Assembly: GCA_030613125.1 (NCBI GenBank)
Contig: JAUWMO010000096.1
Span: forward strand, 1 to 10,492
Source: Bacteroidota bacterium
GTDB lineage: Bacteria; Bacteroidota; Bacteroidia; Bacteroidales; VadinHA17
Direction: 5' to 3'
Length of the DNA: 10,492 nucleotides
The position numbers and the translations under genes are program-made. The notes below the pieces were generated by a model that saw only the letters and a list, made by a program, of their open reading frames with translations, ran no database searches and had not been told where the DNA came from. Each line of letters opens with the position of its first letter. The first letter of the stretch is position 1. Shown piece by piece: positions 1 to 7,412 of the stretch.

Positions 1-1
1 G

Positions 2-1786
2 AACAACAACCTCACCATGTGGGCCAAAACCCAGATCCCTTTTCTCGCCCAACGAGATTTTAATCAAGCTCTTTCCAGTATTGGACTATATGGTAAAAAC
101 TCCCGAGTTATTGTCCCTACACTGGGGGGAGCTTTTGGAACTGGACTTGATACCCATGCTTATGAATATATCGCCATATTGTTGGCTTTTTATTCAGGAA
201 AGCCAGTTAAAATAGTTTATACCAGGGATGAGGAATTTGCCAACCTCTCTCCCAGACAATCATCCGTAACCAATATTTCTCAGGGATGTGATACCAATGG
301 AAAGCTCACCTTCCGGCATATCGAGGTATTTCAAGACAATGGAGCTTATACTTCCTGGGGAGCCACCTACCCTTCTATTATGATGCTACCGGCGACATCA
401 CTTTATCAAGTAACAAATGTCCATTTTAATTCCCAATTGTATTACACAAACAATACCTATTGCCAGGCCATGCGGGGTTACGGAAATCCTGAACTCACCT
501 GGGCCTTAGAGAGCAACCTGGATGAGCTGGCTGAAGAAGCCGGGATAGATCCATTTGATATTCGAATCATTAACCGCAACCAACCCGGTGAAACCTCGCC
601 TATGGGATTAAAGGTAAGCAGCTGCGGGCTGAAGGAATGTTTGGAAAGTGTGGCCAAGAAACTGGATTGGAAAAACAGCCGGTCAAAGGGCAAATGTCGT
701 GGTGTGGGAATGGCCTCATTATTACATGTGGGTGGGGGTGGTCGCATCTATCGTTCAGATGGCAGTGGTCTGATTCTCAAATTTGATGATTTTGGAAATT
801 TAAACGTTTTTCATGGTGGAGTGGAGATGGGACAAGGACTACACTCAGTCTTGACTCTGGCACTTTCTGAAGCTATTGGCATTACACCTGAAAAGATTTT
901 TATTAATCCAACTGATACCGGTACCTGTCCCTGGGATGTGGGAACCCATGCCAGTCGAGGTGCTTTTATGGCCTGCAATGCAGCCAAACTTGCAGCCAAG
1001 AAGCTGCGAGATAAAATATTTGAACACGCCAAATATCTTTATCCCAAACTACTTGCTAAAAATCTACAAAAATTCAAAAATAAGAATCCAGATTACAAAC
1101 CACCTGATTTTGATATTAAAAATACCATAAAAAGAGAAAATTTTGATCTTGTTAATGGTTTTGTCTTTCTAAAAAATATTCCCTCGGAACCTTGGATGAA
1201 AATTGAATTGGGAAGTCTGTTAAGGGCTATTCATTTCCGTGAGCAAGGACAGATGCTTACCACTGAAGTTTTTTATGACCCACCCAATGAATTGCCTGAT
1301 TTTGAAAAAGGGCACGGTAATATATCATCAACTTATGCTTACGGTACCCAAGGGGTAGAAGTTGAAGTGGATACAGAGACCGGTGAAATAAAAATTCTAC
1401 GGATGGTAGCAGCCCATGATGTGGGCAAGGTTCTGAATCCTCCAGCACTCAAGGGACAAATATATGGGGCAATTGCTCAGGGAGTTGGGTATGCCCTGTA
1501 TGAAGAAGTTCAAACCATGAAGGGAAAGATCCTTAATCCCAATTTTCGGGACTACAAGATTCCAACCATTCATGAGATGAACTTCCCTATTGAGCTTGAT
1601 TTCATCGAGACAAATGACAAATTCGGACCTTTTGGCGCCAAAGGTGTTGCCGAATCTGGTTTAGTGCCTACTGCCCCCGCCATTGCTAATGCTATTTACA
1701 ACGCTGTTGGTGTACGAATCCGAAACCTACCCATAACTCCAGAAAAAATACTGGAATCGTTGAAAAAAATTAAAAAGAAAAAATAG
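2..1786 (+). CDS. Xanthine dehydrogenase-family molybdopterin-binding (large) subunit, 5'-truncated by the window edge
   Basis: Catalytic subunit of a molybdenum hydroxylase, which hydroxylates or reduces a heterocycle, aldehyde or aromatic acyl compound using a molybdopterin cofactor; it normally works with FAD and 2Fe-2S subunits. The frame is open to the left edge (NNNLT precedes the first visible Met at 17), and the family is usually about 750-800 residues, so roughly 160-200 N-terminal residues are missing and Met17 is not the start. Numbering from Met17, the cofactor-binding signatures are GGAFGTG (37-43), AMRGYGNPE (151-159), EMGQG (270-274) and AHDVGKVLNP (466-475). GAKGVAE (540-546) carries the expected catalytic Glu. 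Tandem stops (TAG at 1784, TGA at 1787) end it, and the NTPase gene starts four bases later. The substrate cannot be read from the sequence. The following xdhC and mocA-like genes suggest a cytosine-dinucleotide form of the cofactor. Family assignment is firm; substrate is unknown. Confidence 0.93.
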   Translation, partial: NNNLTMWAKTQIPFLAQRDFNQALSSIGLYGKNSRVIVPTLGGAFGTGLDTHAYEYIAILLAFYSGKPVKIVYTRDEEFANLSPRQSSVTNISQGCDTNGKLTFRHIEVFQDNGAYTSWGATYPSIMMLPATSLYQVTNVHFNSQLYYTNNTYCQAMRGYGNPELTWALESNLDELAEEAGIDPFDIRIINRNQPGETSPMGLKVSSCGLKECLESVAKKLDWKNSRSKGKCRGVGMASLLHVGGGGRIYRSDGSGLILKFDDFGNLNVFHGGVEMGQGLHSVLTLALSEAIGITPEKIFINPTDTGTCPWDVGTHASRGAFMACNAAKLAAKKLRDKIFEHAKYLYPKLLAKNLQKFKNKNPDYKPPDFDIKNTIKRENFDLVNGFVFLKNIPSEPWMKIELGSLLRAIHFREQGQMLTTEVFYDPPNELPDFEKGHGNISSTYAYGTQGVEVEVDTETGEIKILRMVAAHDVGKVLNPPALKGQIYGAIAQGVGYALYEEVQTMKGKILNPNFRDYKIPTIHEMNFPIELDFIETNDKFGPFGAKGVAESGLVPTAPAIANAIYNAVGVRIRNLPITPEKILESLKKIKKKK

Positions 1787-1790
1787 TGAG

Positions 1791-2324
1791 ATGATTTTTT
1801 TATTGTCAGGTCCGATTCATTCCGGTAAAACCAGTCTTATTAAAGTAATAATAAAGGAATTACAATCAGTAAATATTAAGCTGGATGGTTTCATTAGTAA
1901 TCCGATATTCAAAAATAGTGAAATTATCGGTTATGATTTACTTGATTTGAAAAAAGAAAAACCTTTACCTTTTATTGTTAAATTTGGAGAAAACAGCTGG
2001 CAAAAAATCGGTTCGTTTTTTTTTATTCCGGAAGGACTGAAGGAGGCCAATAAGATTATCCTGCGCGGTAAAGATGCCGATATTCTCATTATTGATGAAA
2101 TCGGACCACTGGAACTGAGTGGTCAAGGAGTCTGGCCTTCTTTGAAAAAGGTTATTTCTCCACCAGTGACAAGACTTCTTCTGGTGGTTAGGGAAAATAT
2201 AATTGAAAATTTCAGGGAATTGCTGGGAAATGGTCGGATGAAAATTTTTAATATAAAAAACAAAGAAGTTGCCGGTCATATAATTGAAGACATTATCACT
2301 AACCTAAAATCCAGAGACATATGA
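1791..2324 (+). CDS. THEP1-like P-loop nucleoside-triphosphatase in the molybdenum hydroxylase operon
   Basis: A 177-residue soluble P-loop NTPase resembling the THEP1/NTPase_1 family, whose characterised members hydrolyse ATP or GTP slowly in vitro and have no settled cellular role. The Walker A motif GPIHSGKTS lies at residues 7-15, GFIS at 33-36, and a Walker B-type ILIIDEIGPLEL stretch at about 98-109; the DEIG-x-LEL pattern separates it from MobB GTPases. There is no signal peptide or membrane segment. It starts 4 bp after the hydroxylase stop, and its own stop overlaps the xdhC start in an ATGA, so it is almost certainly co-translated with cofactor maturation genes. I infer a role in handling or inserting the molybdenum cofactor, possibly as an NTP-driven chaperone, from position only. 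The site before the start (GTGAG) is a weak ribosome-binding site, fitting translational coupling. Confidence 0.83.
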   Translation: MIFLLSGPIHSGKTSLIKVIIKELQSVNIKLDGFISNPIFKNSEIIGYDLLDLKKEKPLPFIVKFGENSWQKIGSFFFIPEGLKEANKIILRGKDADILIIDEIGPLELSGQGVWPSLKKVISPPVTRLLLVVRENIIENFRELLGNGRMKIFNIKNKEVAGHIIEDIITNLKSRDI

Positions 2325-3409
2325 AAAATATCTATTTTGATCTTTTTTATTTACTTGATAAAAGTAGAAATCCCAGTCTGGCTACTATAATAAAGACAGA
2401 AGGTTCGAGTCCACAGGTGCCAGGTGCGTCGGCTTTGTTTTCTAATAAGGAACTCGTTTCCGGGACTCTGGGTGGTGGTTTATTAGAAGCCGAGGCACAT
2501 AAAAAGTCAATTGAGGCTCGAAAGAATAGAAAGTCACTTCTATGGGAATTCAAATTAGAAGATGATATGAACTCAGAAGATGGGGCTATTTGCGGAGGCA
2601 AGATTAAAATATTAATAGAAGCTTGTCCGGAGAACAATATTGAGATATTCAGAAAGGTTTTTCAAGCCTTGAGACAACGAAAGAGTGGCATATTAACTGC
2701 TTTTATTAACATAATTTCCAAAGAAAAAGTGACTGTTTCTCGATCATGGCTTGAAGGAGTAGATGAATCATTACCTATTATCGGAAAAACTCCAGCTGAT
2801 CTCGGAAAGGAAATTGCAGAAAGACTATCAGAGAGAAAACCATGCTTGTATAAATTAGATGAAAAAATGTTAAAGGTTAGGGCCAAAGAGGGCTGGCTTT
2901 TTTTAGAACCTATTTTCCCATTTCCTCAACTGTATATTATTGGAGCCGGGCACATTGGTCAGGTTGTTTCCCGGCTGGCAAGTATGTTAAGCTTTGAAGT
3001 AACAGTGATTGATGACAGACCTGAATTTGCCAATAAACAAAGACTTCCTGATGCCGATCATATAATTGCCGATGATATAAAAAAAACATTGAAAGGTTTG
3101 TCTGTCTCTTCAGATAGATATTTTGTTATTGTTAGCCGAGGACACCAGCATGATGCCAATGCCCTTCGGGAAATAATAAATTCCCGGGGTGCCTATATCG
3201 GCATGATTGGCAGTAAACGTAAAGTACGCCTCATGAGGGAAGAATTTCTCAAGCAGGGGTGGGCCACTGCTCATCAGTTTGATTCTGTCTACGCCCCTAT
3301 TGGAATCGATATTAATTCAAAAACTGTAGAAGAAATTGGAATTAGTATTGCCGCCCAGCTTGTTCAGGTGCGCAGTGAAGTGGTAAAAAAAGCAAAAAGA
3401 TCACGATGA
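2321..3409 (+). CDS. xdhC: XdhC/CoxI-family molybdenum cofactor sulfuration and insertion factor
   Basis: XdhC proteins bind the molybdenum cofactor, keep it safe while it is sulfurated, and hand it to xanthine dehydrogenase-type enzymes in the cytoplasm. Both halves of the family are present in 362 residues. The N-terminal XdhC/CoxI domain has EGSSPQVPG (27-35), GTLGGG (48-53) and CGGK (91-94). The C-terminal Rossmann-like domain has GAGHIG (208-213), DDRPEF (231-236), SRGHQHD (272-278), IGMIGSKRK (293-301) and APIGIDI (325-331). Length is typical for a two-domain XdhC. The start ATG at 2321 overlaps the NTPase stop (ATGA), and the TGA stop overlaps the next start in the same way, giving a translationally coupled trio. 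Its client is presumably the molybdopterin subunit encoded immediately upstream. Confidence 0.93.
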   Translation: MKNIYFDLFYLLDKSRNPSLATIIKTEGSSPQVPGASALFSNKELVSGTLGGGLLEAEAHKKSIEARKNRKSLLWEFKLEDDMNSEDGAICGGKIKILIEACPENNIEIFRKVFQALRQRKSGILTAFINIISKEKVTVSRSWLEGVDESLPIIGKTPADLGKEIAERLSERKPCLYKLDEKMLKVRAKEGWLFLEPIFPFPQLYIIGAGHIGQVVSRLASMLSFEVTVIDDRPEFANKQRLPDADHIIADDIKKTLKGLSVSSDRYFVIVSRGHQHDANALREIINSRGAYIGMIGSKRKVRLMREEFLKQGWATAHQFDSVYAPIGIDINSKTVEEIGISIAAQLVQVRSEVVKKAKRSR

Positions 3410-3990
3410 TTTGGGCCATTATTTTAGCTGCCGGTGAATCCAAGAGAATGGGCCGGTCAAAACTCACTCTGCCTTTTGGCAAGAAATCTATAATTGAAAA
3501 CGTAGTTGAAAATGCCGGTGAATCAAAAGTTCAACAGGTTTTGATTGTCCTCGGATCGAACAGGAGGGAAATTGAGAAAAAAATCTCAAGGTTTCCAGTC
3601 AGAATTATTGAAAATCCTGATTACAGTCAGGGTATGCATACATCTATCCAATGTGCAATCAGAGATGTGCCTATAAATATTAAGGCAGTGTTAATAATGC
3701 TGGGAGATCAACCATCTGTTTCCAGCACTGATATTAATAATCTTATTGAAGAATATCTTAAATCAAAAAAGGGAATTGTCCTGCCTGTCTTCAAAGGGAA
3801 ACGAGGGCATCCTGTTTTGATTGATTTGAAATACAGAAATGAAATTAATAATCTAAATCCCGACATCGGTCTCCGGGAAATCATCCATAATCATTCAGAG
3901 GATATCAGAGAGATAAAGTCAAAAAGTTCATCCATACTTCAGGATATAGACAACCCTGATGATTACTATAGAGAGTTAAAAAAGATTTAA
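3406..3990 (+). CDS. mocA: MocA-like molybdenum cofactor nucleotidyltransferase
   Basis: A 194-residue MobA/MocA-type NTP transferase. MocA joins CMP from CTP to molybdopterin to make the cytosine dinucleotide cofactor used by xanthine dehydrogenase-family enzymes. The nucleotide-binding loop LAAGESKRMG is at residues 7-16 with the usual following Lys (K19). The metal-binding LGDQP is at 99-103, GKRGHP at 131-136, and the family ending DIDNPDDY at 180-187. The GHP motif and the partner xdhC favour MocA over the GMP-adding MobA, but CTP versus GTP preference is inferred, not seen. Its start overlaps the xdhC stop. Its TAA stop (3988-3990) overlaps the TAA stop of the convergent membrane gene, leaving no room for an ordinary terminator between the two. 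Confidence 0.87.
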   Translation: MIWAIILAAGESKRMGRSKLTLPFGKKSIIENVVENAGESKVQQVLIVLGSNRREIEKKISRFPVRIIENPDYSQGMHTSIQCAIRDVPINIKAVLIMLGDQPSVSSTDINNLIEEYLKSKKGIVLPVFKGKRGHPVLIDLKYRNEINNLNPDIGLREIIHNHSEDIREIKSKSSSILQDIDNPDDYYRELKKI

Positions 3991-3995
3991 ATCTT
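3982..3995. repeat. 14-bp perfect palindrome over the two convergent stop codons
   Basis: The bases AAGATTTAAATCTT read the same on both strands. The centre TTAA supplies the TAA stop of the mocA-like gene (+) and the TAA stop of the membrane protein gene (-). It has no loop and no GC-rich stem, so it is unlikely to act as a classical terminator. The palindrome may partly be a by-product of two genes sharing stop bases. Confidence 0.6.
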
Positions 3996-4658
3996 CCTGA
4001 TAATAACAAGAATTAATATGCCAAGAATAATTGGGGTTGAGGATACCAGATGATTGAATATTTTTCTCTGGTTAACCTTGTCTAATTGGTTTTCTAATCG
4101 TTTGATTTTTGTTCCTAACGAATATCCCAGGGGGATAGTCAGGGAAGACAGAAAAATCGCTACTGGAGCATAGTAGAGGGAAAGCGGATAAACGGTGTGA
4201 GGAAAGGTACAGGCGGGAATACCGGTGACAAATCTTACCAATGGAAAGAGATTTACAGCCAGCAGGGCTGCCAAGCCTCCCATGACAGCTTGTCCTCCTT
4301 TTTTCTGCTCAAGTTCTTTATTAAATACTGCAATTATAATAATAAAAGCCATTCCTTCGGCAAAAAAAGTGAAAACCGGATTGGCTACTGCTTTGTGAAG
4401 AATAGGCAATGAAAGTAGCAGGGCGTCAAACATTTTAAAAAGACTGGTTATTATTATTATCAGAAAGACAGACAGTGAATTTCTGGTCAAAGACCAGCAG
4501 GCAGCCATAAAAAAGAAAGCAACTCCTGTCATTATGGAACCGGATAACATGTGGGCACAGGATTTTATTCCTAAACCCAGGGCGGTTTCTGAAAGGCCCC
4601 ACACAGCTCCAAGTAAGAATATAAAACCCAATTGAGATTTGGGAAGATTTTTAATCAT
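3987..4658 (-). CDS. Polytopic membrane protein of unknown function, about seven helices
   Basis: I do not recognise this 223-residue protein. Hydrophobic segments lie at about residues 11-30, 38-56, 61-83, 92-112, 122-144, 158-182 and 205-222, with a short charged, coil-like linker (about 184-200) before the last helix. Notable polar residues inside the membrane are Glu24 in GLSETALG and Glu101 in FFAEGMAF, and there is a Pro/Cys-containing loop IPACTFPHTVYP (147-158). Size and compactness recall small transporter subunits such as ECF S components, but no diagnostic motif supports that. The start ATG at 4658 has an AGGAGA ribosome-binding site (4669-4674 on the - strand) 10 nt upstream and its own promoter. 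It converges on the molybdenum hydroxylase operon, so a link to that enzyme's substrate or to molybdenum supply is possible but unproven. Confidence 0.8.
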   Translation of the reverse strand: MIKNLPKSQLGFIFLLGAVWGLSETALGLGIKSCAHMLSGSIMTGVAFFFMAACWSLTRNSLSVFLIIIITSLFKMFDALLLSLPILHKAVANPVFTFFAEGMAFIIIIAVFNKELEQKKGGQAVMGGLAALLAVNLFPLVRFVTGIPACTFPHTVYPLSLYYAPVAIFLSSLTIPLGYSLGTKIKRLENQLDKVNQRKIFNHLVSSTPIILGILILVIIRKI

Positions 4659-4702
4659 TGAAAAATATTCTCCTGCTTGAATTAATATTCATAATTATTG
4701 AA

Positions 4703-4731
4703 ATTATAGTTTGTTTCCATTTAATTTACAA
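4703..4731 (-). promoter_or_regulatory. Sigma70-type promoter for the membrane protein gene
   Basis: On the - strand, TTGTAA (4726-4731) is followed after 17 bp by a perfect TATAAT (4703-4708). Transcription would begin near 4696, giving a leader of about 38 nt that includes the AGGAGA ribosome-binding site. The -35 matches consensus in 4 of 6 positions, and the spacing is ideal. Confidence 0.6.
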
Positions 4732-4732
4732 A

Positions 4733-4752
4733 AATTATCAATTAAGATAATT
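4733..4752. terminator. Weak AT-only hairpin downstream of fixX, possible terminator
   Basis: AATTATC (4733-4739) and GATAATT (4746-4752) form a 7-bp stem around a 6-nt loop, with short T-runs on the downstream side of either strand. It lies about 85 nt beyond the fixX stop and just before the next - strand promoter, a sensible place to end the five-gene operon. The stem holds a single G-C pair, so it would be a poor intrinsic terminator. The rest of the gap (4659-4836) is very AT-rich, with no other feature I can support. Confidence 0.3.
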
Positions 4753-4836
4753 ATTTTTCAAAAAAATAACTTTTAAATTCTTCAACATTAAATTTGATAT
4801 AAAAATCTTATTTATTGTATGAATTAAGGGGAGTGG

Positions 4837-5112
4837 TCAGCCGTATCGGTAGTAGATGCCAAATCCCGGTTCCGGATATTTCCAGGTAACTGCCCTCTTT
4901 GGACAGATAATCTTGCAAGTTCCACATTCAAGACAACCAGTATGATCTACTTTTAATTTTCCTGATTCTGGTTCGATGGTGTAAAGATGAGCCGGACAGG
5001 ATATTACACAAATTTTTGTCTCACAATTTTTACAGGCCTCCTCGTCTAACTGAATATGGCTGTCTTTATGATGCTTAATTGAACATAAAGCCACTTTATC
5101 TTCTATTTTCAT
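4837..5112 (-). CDS. fixX: FixX / EtfX ferredoxin-like protein, two 4Fe-4S clusters
   Basis: A 91-residue ferredoxin-like partner of FixC that carries electrons between the flavins and the quinone site. Cysteines form C27-x2-C30-x4-C35-x3-C39-P and C60-x2-C63-x2-C66-x3-C70-P, the pattern for two 4Fe-4S clusters in a ferredoxin fold. The ending YPEPGFGIYYRYG is typical of FixX. I start it at ATG 5112 (MKIEDKVALC), the usual FixX N-terminus, where ATG overlaps the fixC TGA stop as ATGA. A GTG at 5157 would add 15 unlikely residues lying inside fixC. AAGG eight nt before GGATC-ATG can serve as ribosome-binding site. It is the last gene of the acyl-CoA dehydrogenase-fixABCX operon. Two clusters match the FixX/EtfX type of bifurcating complexes; ordinary mitochondrial-type ETF-quinone oxidoreductase has one. 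Confidence 0.92.
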   Translation of the reverse strand: MKIEDKVALCSIKHHKDSHIQLDEEACKNCETKICVISCPAHLYTIEPESGKLKVDHTGCLECGTCKIICPKRAVTWKYPEPGFGIYYRYG

Positions 5113-6410
5113 GATCCCAGCCTTATTAACCGCCATATATCCCTTAACCCTCGCCACCCAAAAACTTTAAATATAAATTTCCTAACCATCTTTCCAAAAG
5201 ATGTGCTCTTCCCTTCAGAATTTACCATGAACATCTCCTGGGTCAGCCGAACCATTCGGTGTGGATAGCGGTTGTACAAACGTTGTAAAGCCAGCAAATC
5301 AGATGCCTTTTTATATCGTTTCATCTGATTTATGATAAAGTTTTTTTTCAAGACCTGTTGATAATGGTTCAGACATACCTCCGAACTAAAGTTTTTTTTT
5401 GCAGCCTCTTTTATACTCTTTGCAGCCAATACACCGGAGACTAAAGCCAGATCCATACCTCGAAGTGTGCTACCTGTATTCAGAACAAAACCCGCCGCAT
5501 CACCAACCAACAATAAACCCGGAATTCCAGGTTTTGGAAGATTCTTAAAACCTCCTTCTGGTATTAAATGGGCACCATACTCAACAGTCTTTCCACCTGA
5601 AAGCAATGGCGCAACATCAGGGCGAGATTTAAAAGCCTCTAAAAGCTCCCAGATCTCTTTGTCAGATTTCCAATCCTGAATAGCCTCAAGATGAACCACA
5701 ATTCCGATTGAAAGGCTATTAGAATTAGTATATATAAAACCACCACCCGGAAGGCCCTGGGTAATCTTACCGACGAACATTCTACTGGCTCCCAAACCTG
5801 AAGGAAGGTTAAAACGATCCTCAATAATAGCACTATCCAGCTGGATGATTTCTTTTATCCCCAAACCATACAAACGGGTCAGATGTTCCGGTCTCAATCC
5901 AGTTTCCTGAGCTAAGAAAGACAGAACTCCATCAGCAAGCACAATCACCCTGGCATTCAACACCTCGGATCCTATTTTCACTCCAATAACTTTCCCATTT
6001 TTCCATATAAGCTCATCTACTTTTTGCTGAGGTAGTATCAGAGCTCCCTTTTCAGATACCTTTTTAGCCAGATGTTTAACCAGAGGATTCATGAGCACAG
6101 TTACAGAATTTGGAAATCCAGAATCTTCTCTACAATCCAATCGGCAGGAGACACTGGAGCTTTCATCAGTCAGAATTATGGATTCCGAAACCACAGGTCG
6201 TTCAAAGGGTGCATCTTTTAAAAAGTCGTCACAGAATTCGTGAACCGGTTCTAGATACAACTTCCCTCCAGAAAGGTTCTTCGTGCCTGCCATATCGCCC
6301 CTTTCCAGGATTGCCACCTGAAGTCCAGCCTTGGCTAATTCATACCCACAGGACAATCCAGACAGTCCTGCTCCAACTACAATGATATCTAGCTCATCAC
6401 TATTACTCAT
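5109..6410 (-). CDS. fixC: FixC / EtfC FAD-dependent ETF:quinone oxidoreductase-like subunit
   Basis: A 433-residue flavoprotein of the FixC/ETF-QO family that passes electrons from FixAB, together with FixX, to membrane quinone. The N-terminal dinucleotide-binding fold reads VVGAGLSGLSCGYELAKAG (11-29) and ends in the ribose-binding acid of AILERG (33-38). KNLSGGKLY (44-52) is the usual FixC segment. A second FAD contact is LLLVGDAAGFVLN (299-311), followed by GSTLRGMDLALVSG (313-326). Length is normal for FixC, shorter than ETF-QO because the ferredoxin part is separately encoded as fixX. There is no signal peptide or clear transmembrane helix; the Lys/Arg-rich, amphipathic C-terminus (about 405-431) could help attach it to the inner membrane face. 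It starts 13 bp after the fixB stop and overlaps fixX by 4 bp. Confidence 0.93.
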   Translation of the reverse strand: MSNSDELDIIVVGAGLSGLSCGYELAKAGLQVAILERGDMAGTKNLSGGKLYLEPVHEFCDDFLKDAPFERPVVSESIILTDESSSVSCRLDCREDSGFPNSVTVLMNPLVKHLAKKVSEKGALILPQQKVDELIWKNGKVIGVKIGSEVLNARVIVLADGVLSFLAQETGLRPEHLTRLYGLGIKEIIQLDSAIIEDRFNLPSGLGASRMFVGKITQGLPGGGFIYTNSNSLSIGIVVHLEAIQDWKSDKEIWELLEAFKSRPDVAPLLSGGKTVEYGAHLIPEGGFKNLPKPGIPGLLLVGDAAGFVLNTGSTLRGMDLALVSGVLAAKSIKEAAKKNFSSEVCLNHYQQVLKKNFIINQMKRYKKASDLLALQRLYNRYPHRMVRLTQEMFMVNSEGKSTSFGKMVRKFIFKVFGWRGLRDIWRLIRLGS

Positions 6411-6423
6411 GATCTTTATATTC

Positions 6424-7410
6424 TTATCTACGGGACCTTAACTCCTTTGTTAGAACTGGAATAACTTCCAGAGCATCACCAACCAATCCATAATCTGAAT
6501 TCCGAAAAATAGGTGCTTCGGGGTCCTTGTTTATGGCCACAATCACCTTTGAAGTGTTCATCCCCAGGATATGATGAATTACCCCAGAGATTCCAAAAGC
6601 AATGTAAAGATCCGGAGAAATTGTTTTTCCACTCTTTCCAACCTGTTCATCATGGGATCTCCAGCCAGAATCAACAACAGCTCTGGATGAGCCCACTGCA
6701 GCATCTAATTCCTGTGCAAGCTCTTCTAACAATTTAAAATTTTCGGGTGAACCCAGTCCCCTGCCTCCTGCCACCACACATTCTGCCTCAGACAATTCCT
6801 GCTTACTTGAGGTGGTGGATTTACGTTCAATCAGTTTGAGACCCAGATCATCAGAAAAAGTAAGAGTAATTGTCTCAACCTTACCAGAATTTGGAAGATT
6901 CCCCGGGATTGAAAATGCTCCGGATCTTATGGTAAATAAAGCTGGCTCTTTTATCAAAGCCAATTCTTCATAAGCTCTGCCACCATATATTGGCCTTCGA
7001 GCAACCAACTCAGATCCCTCCCACCAAATATCCACACAAAAACTTGCATATCCAGTTTCACATCGTATAGCCAAACGAGGCATTAGTTCTAATCCAGAAG
7101 AACTCGCACTGGCCAGGATTACTACCGGTTTTCCTTTGGATTCAATTAGCTGCCAGATAGCATGAAAATACCTTGTTGCTTCATAAGTTTCAAGACCGGG
7201 ATCATTAATCCAGAGTACCAGTGAAGCTTTTTGAGCTAAGCTTTCAGCATGGGATTTTTCACCACCCATCAACACTCCCACTACATCAAGATTTTTCTGA
7301 TCAGCTATTTTATAGGCAGCACCAAAAAGCTGGCTTGTGGAACGAGTAAGATTACCCTTCCTGATTTCTGCTATCACCCAAATTTTTTTATCTGCCATGG
7401 AACTTTCCAT
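6424..7410 (-). CDS. fixB: FixB / electron transfer flavoprotein alpha subunit
   Basis: The FAD-carrying alpha subunit of an electron transfer flavoprotein, pairing with FixA to shuttle electrons between the dehydrogenase and FixCX. The N-terminal domain (about 9-190) is the variable ETF fold. The C-terminal FAD domain shows GGRG (215-218), GSSRAVVDSGW (240-250), EQVGKSGKT (255-263), GISGVIHHILGM (273-284) and NKDPEAPIF (294-302), all at expected spacing for a 328-residue protein. The start is ambiguous: ATG 7410 lies 2 nt after the fixA stop, while ATG 7398 (MADKKIWVIAE) gives the more typical N-terminus and has GGAAAG close upstream. No extra ferredoxin domain is fused at the N-terminus, unlike some clostridial bifurcating EtfA proteins. 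Confidence 0.93.
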   Translation of the reverse strand: MESSMADKKIWVIAEIRKGNLTRSTSQLFGAAYKIADQKNLDVVGVLMGGEKSHAESLAQKASLVLWINDPGLETYEATRYFHAIWQLIESKGKPVVILASASSSGLELMPRLAIRCETGYASFCVDIWWEGSELVARRPIYGGRAYEELALIKEPALFTIRSGAFSIPGNLPNSGKVETITLTFSDDLGLKLIERKSTTSSKQELSEAECVVAGGRGLGSPENFKLLEELAQELDAAVGSSRAVVDSGWRSHDEQVGKSGKTISPDLYIAFGISGVIHHILGMNTSKVIVAINKDPEAPIFRNSDYGLVGDALEVIPVLTKELRSRR

Positions 7411-7412
7411 TT

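Noticed and set aside
478..747. Open frame on the - strand inside the molybdopterin subunit gene (with similar antisense frames at 811-1032 and 1257-1448)
   Set aside because: The + strand frame carries a dense set of family motifs here, while the antisense translations are low-complexity and match nothing I know.
1965..2279. 104-codon antisense frame opposite the NTPase gene
   Set aside because: It lies wholly within a gene with clear Walker A and B motifs, and has no ribosome-binding site or recognisable domain.
1791..2324. MobB-type GTPase of molybdopterin guanine dinucleotide synthesis
   Set aside because: The P-loop and genomic position fit, but the DEIGPLEL Walker B segment and overall pattern fit THEP1-like NTPases better.
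5113..5157. Longer fixX with a GTG start at 5157
   Set aside because: The extra 15 residues overlap fixC and are not part of the usual FixX N-terminus; ATG 5112 gives the expected MKIEDK start and a typical ATGA junction.
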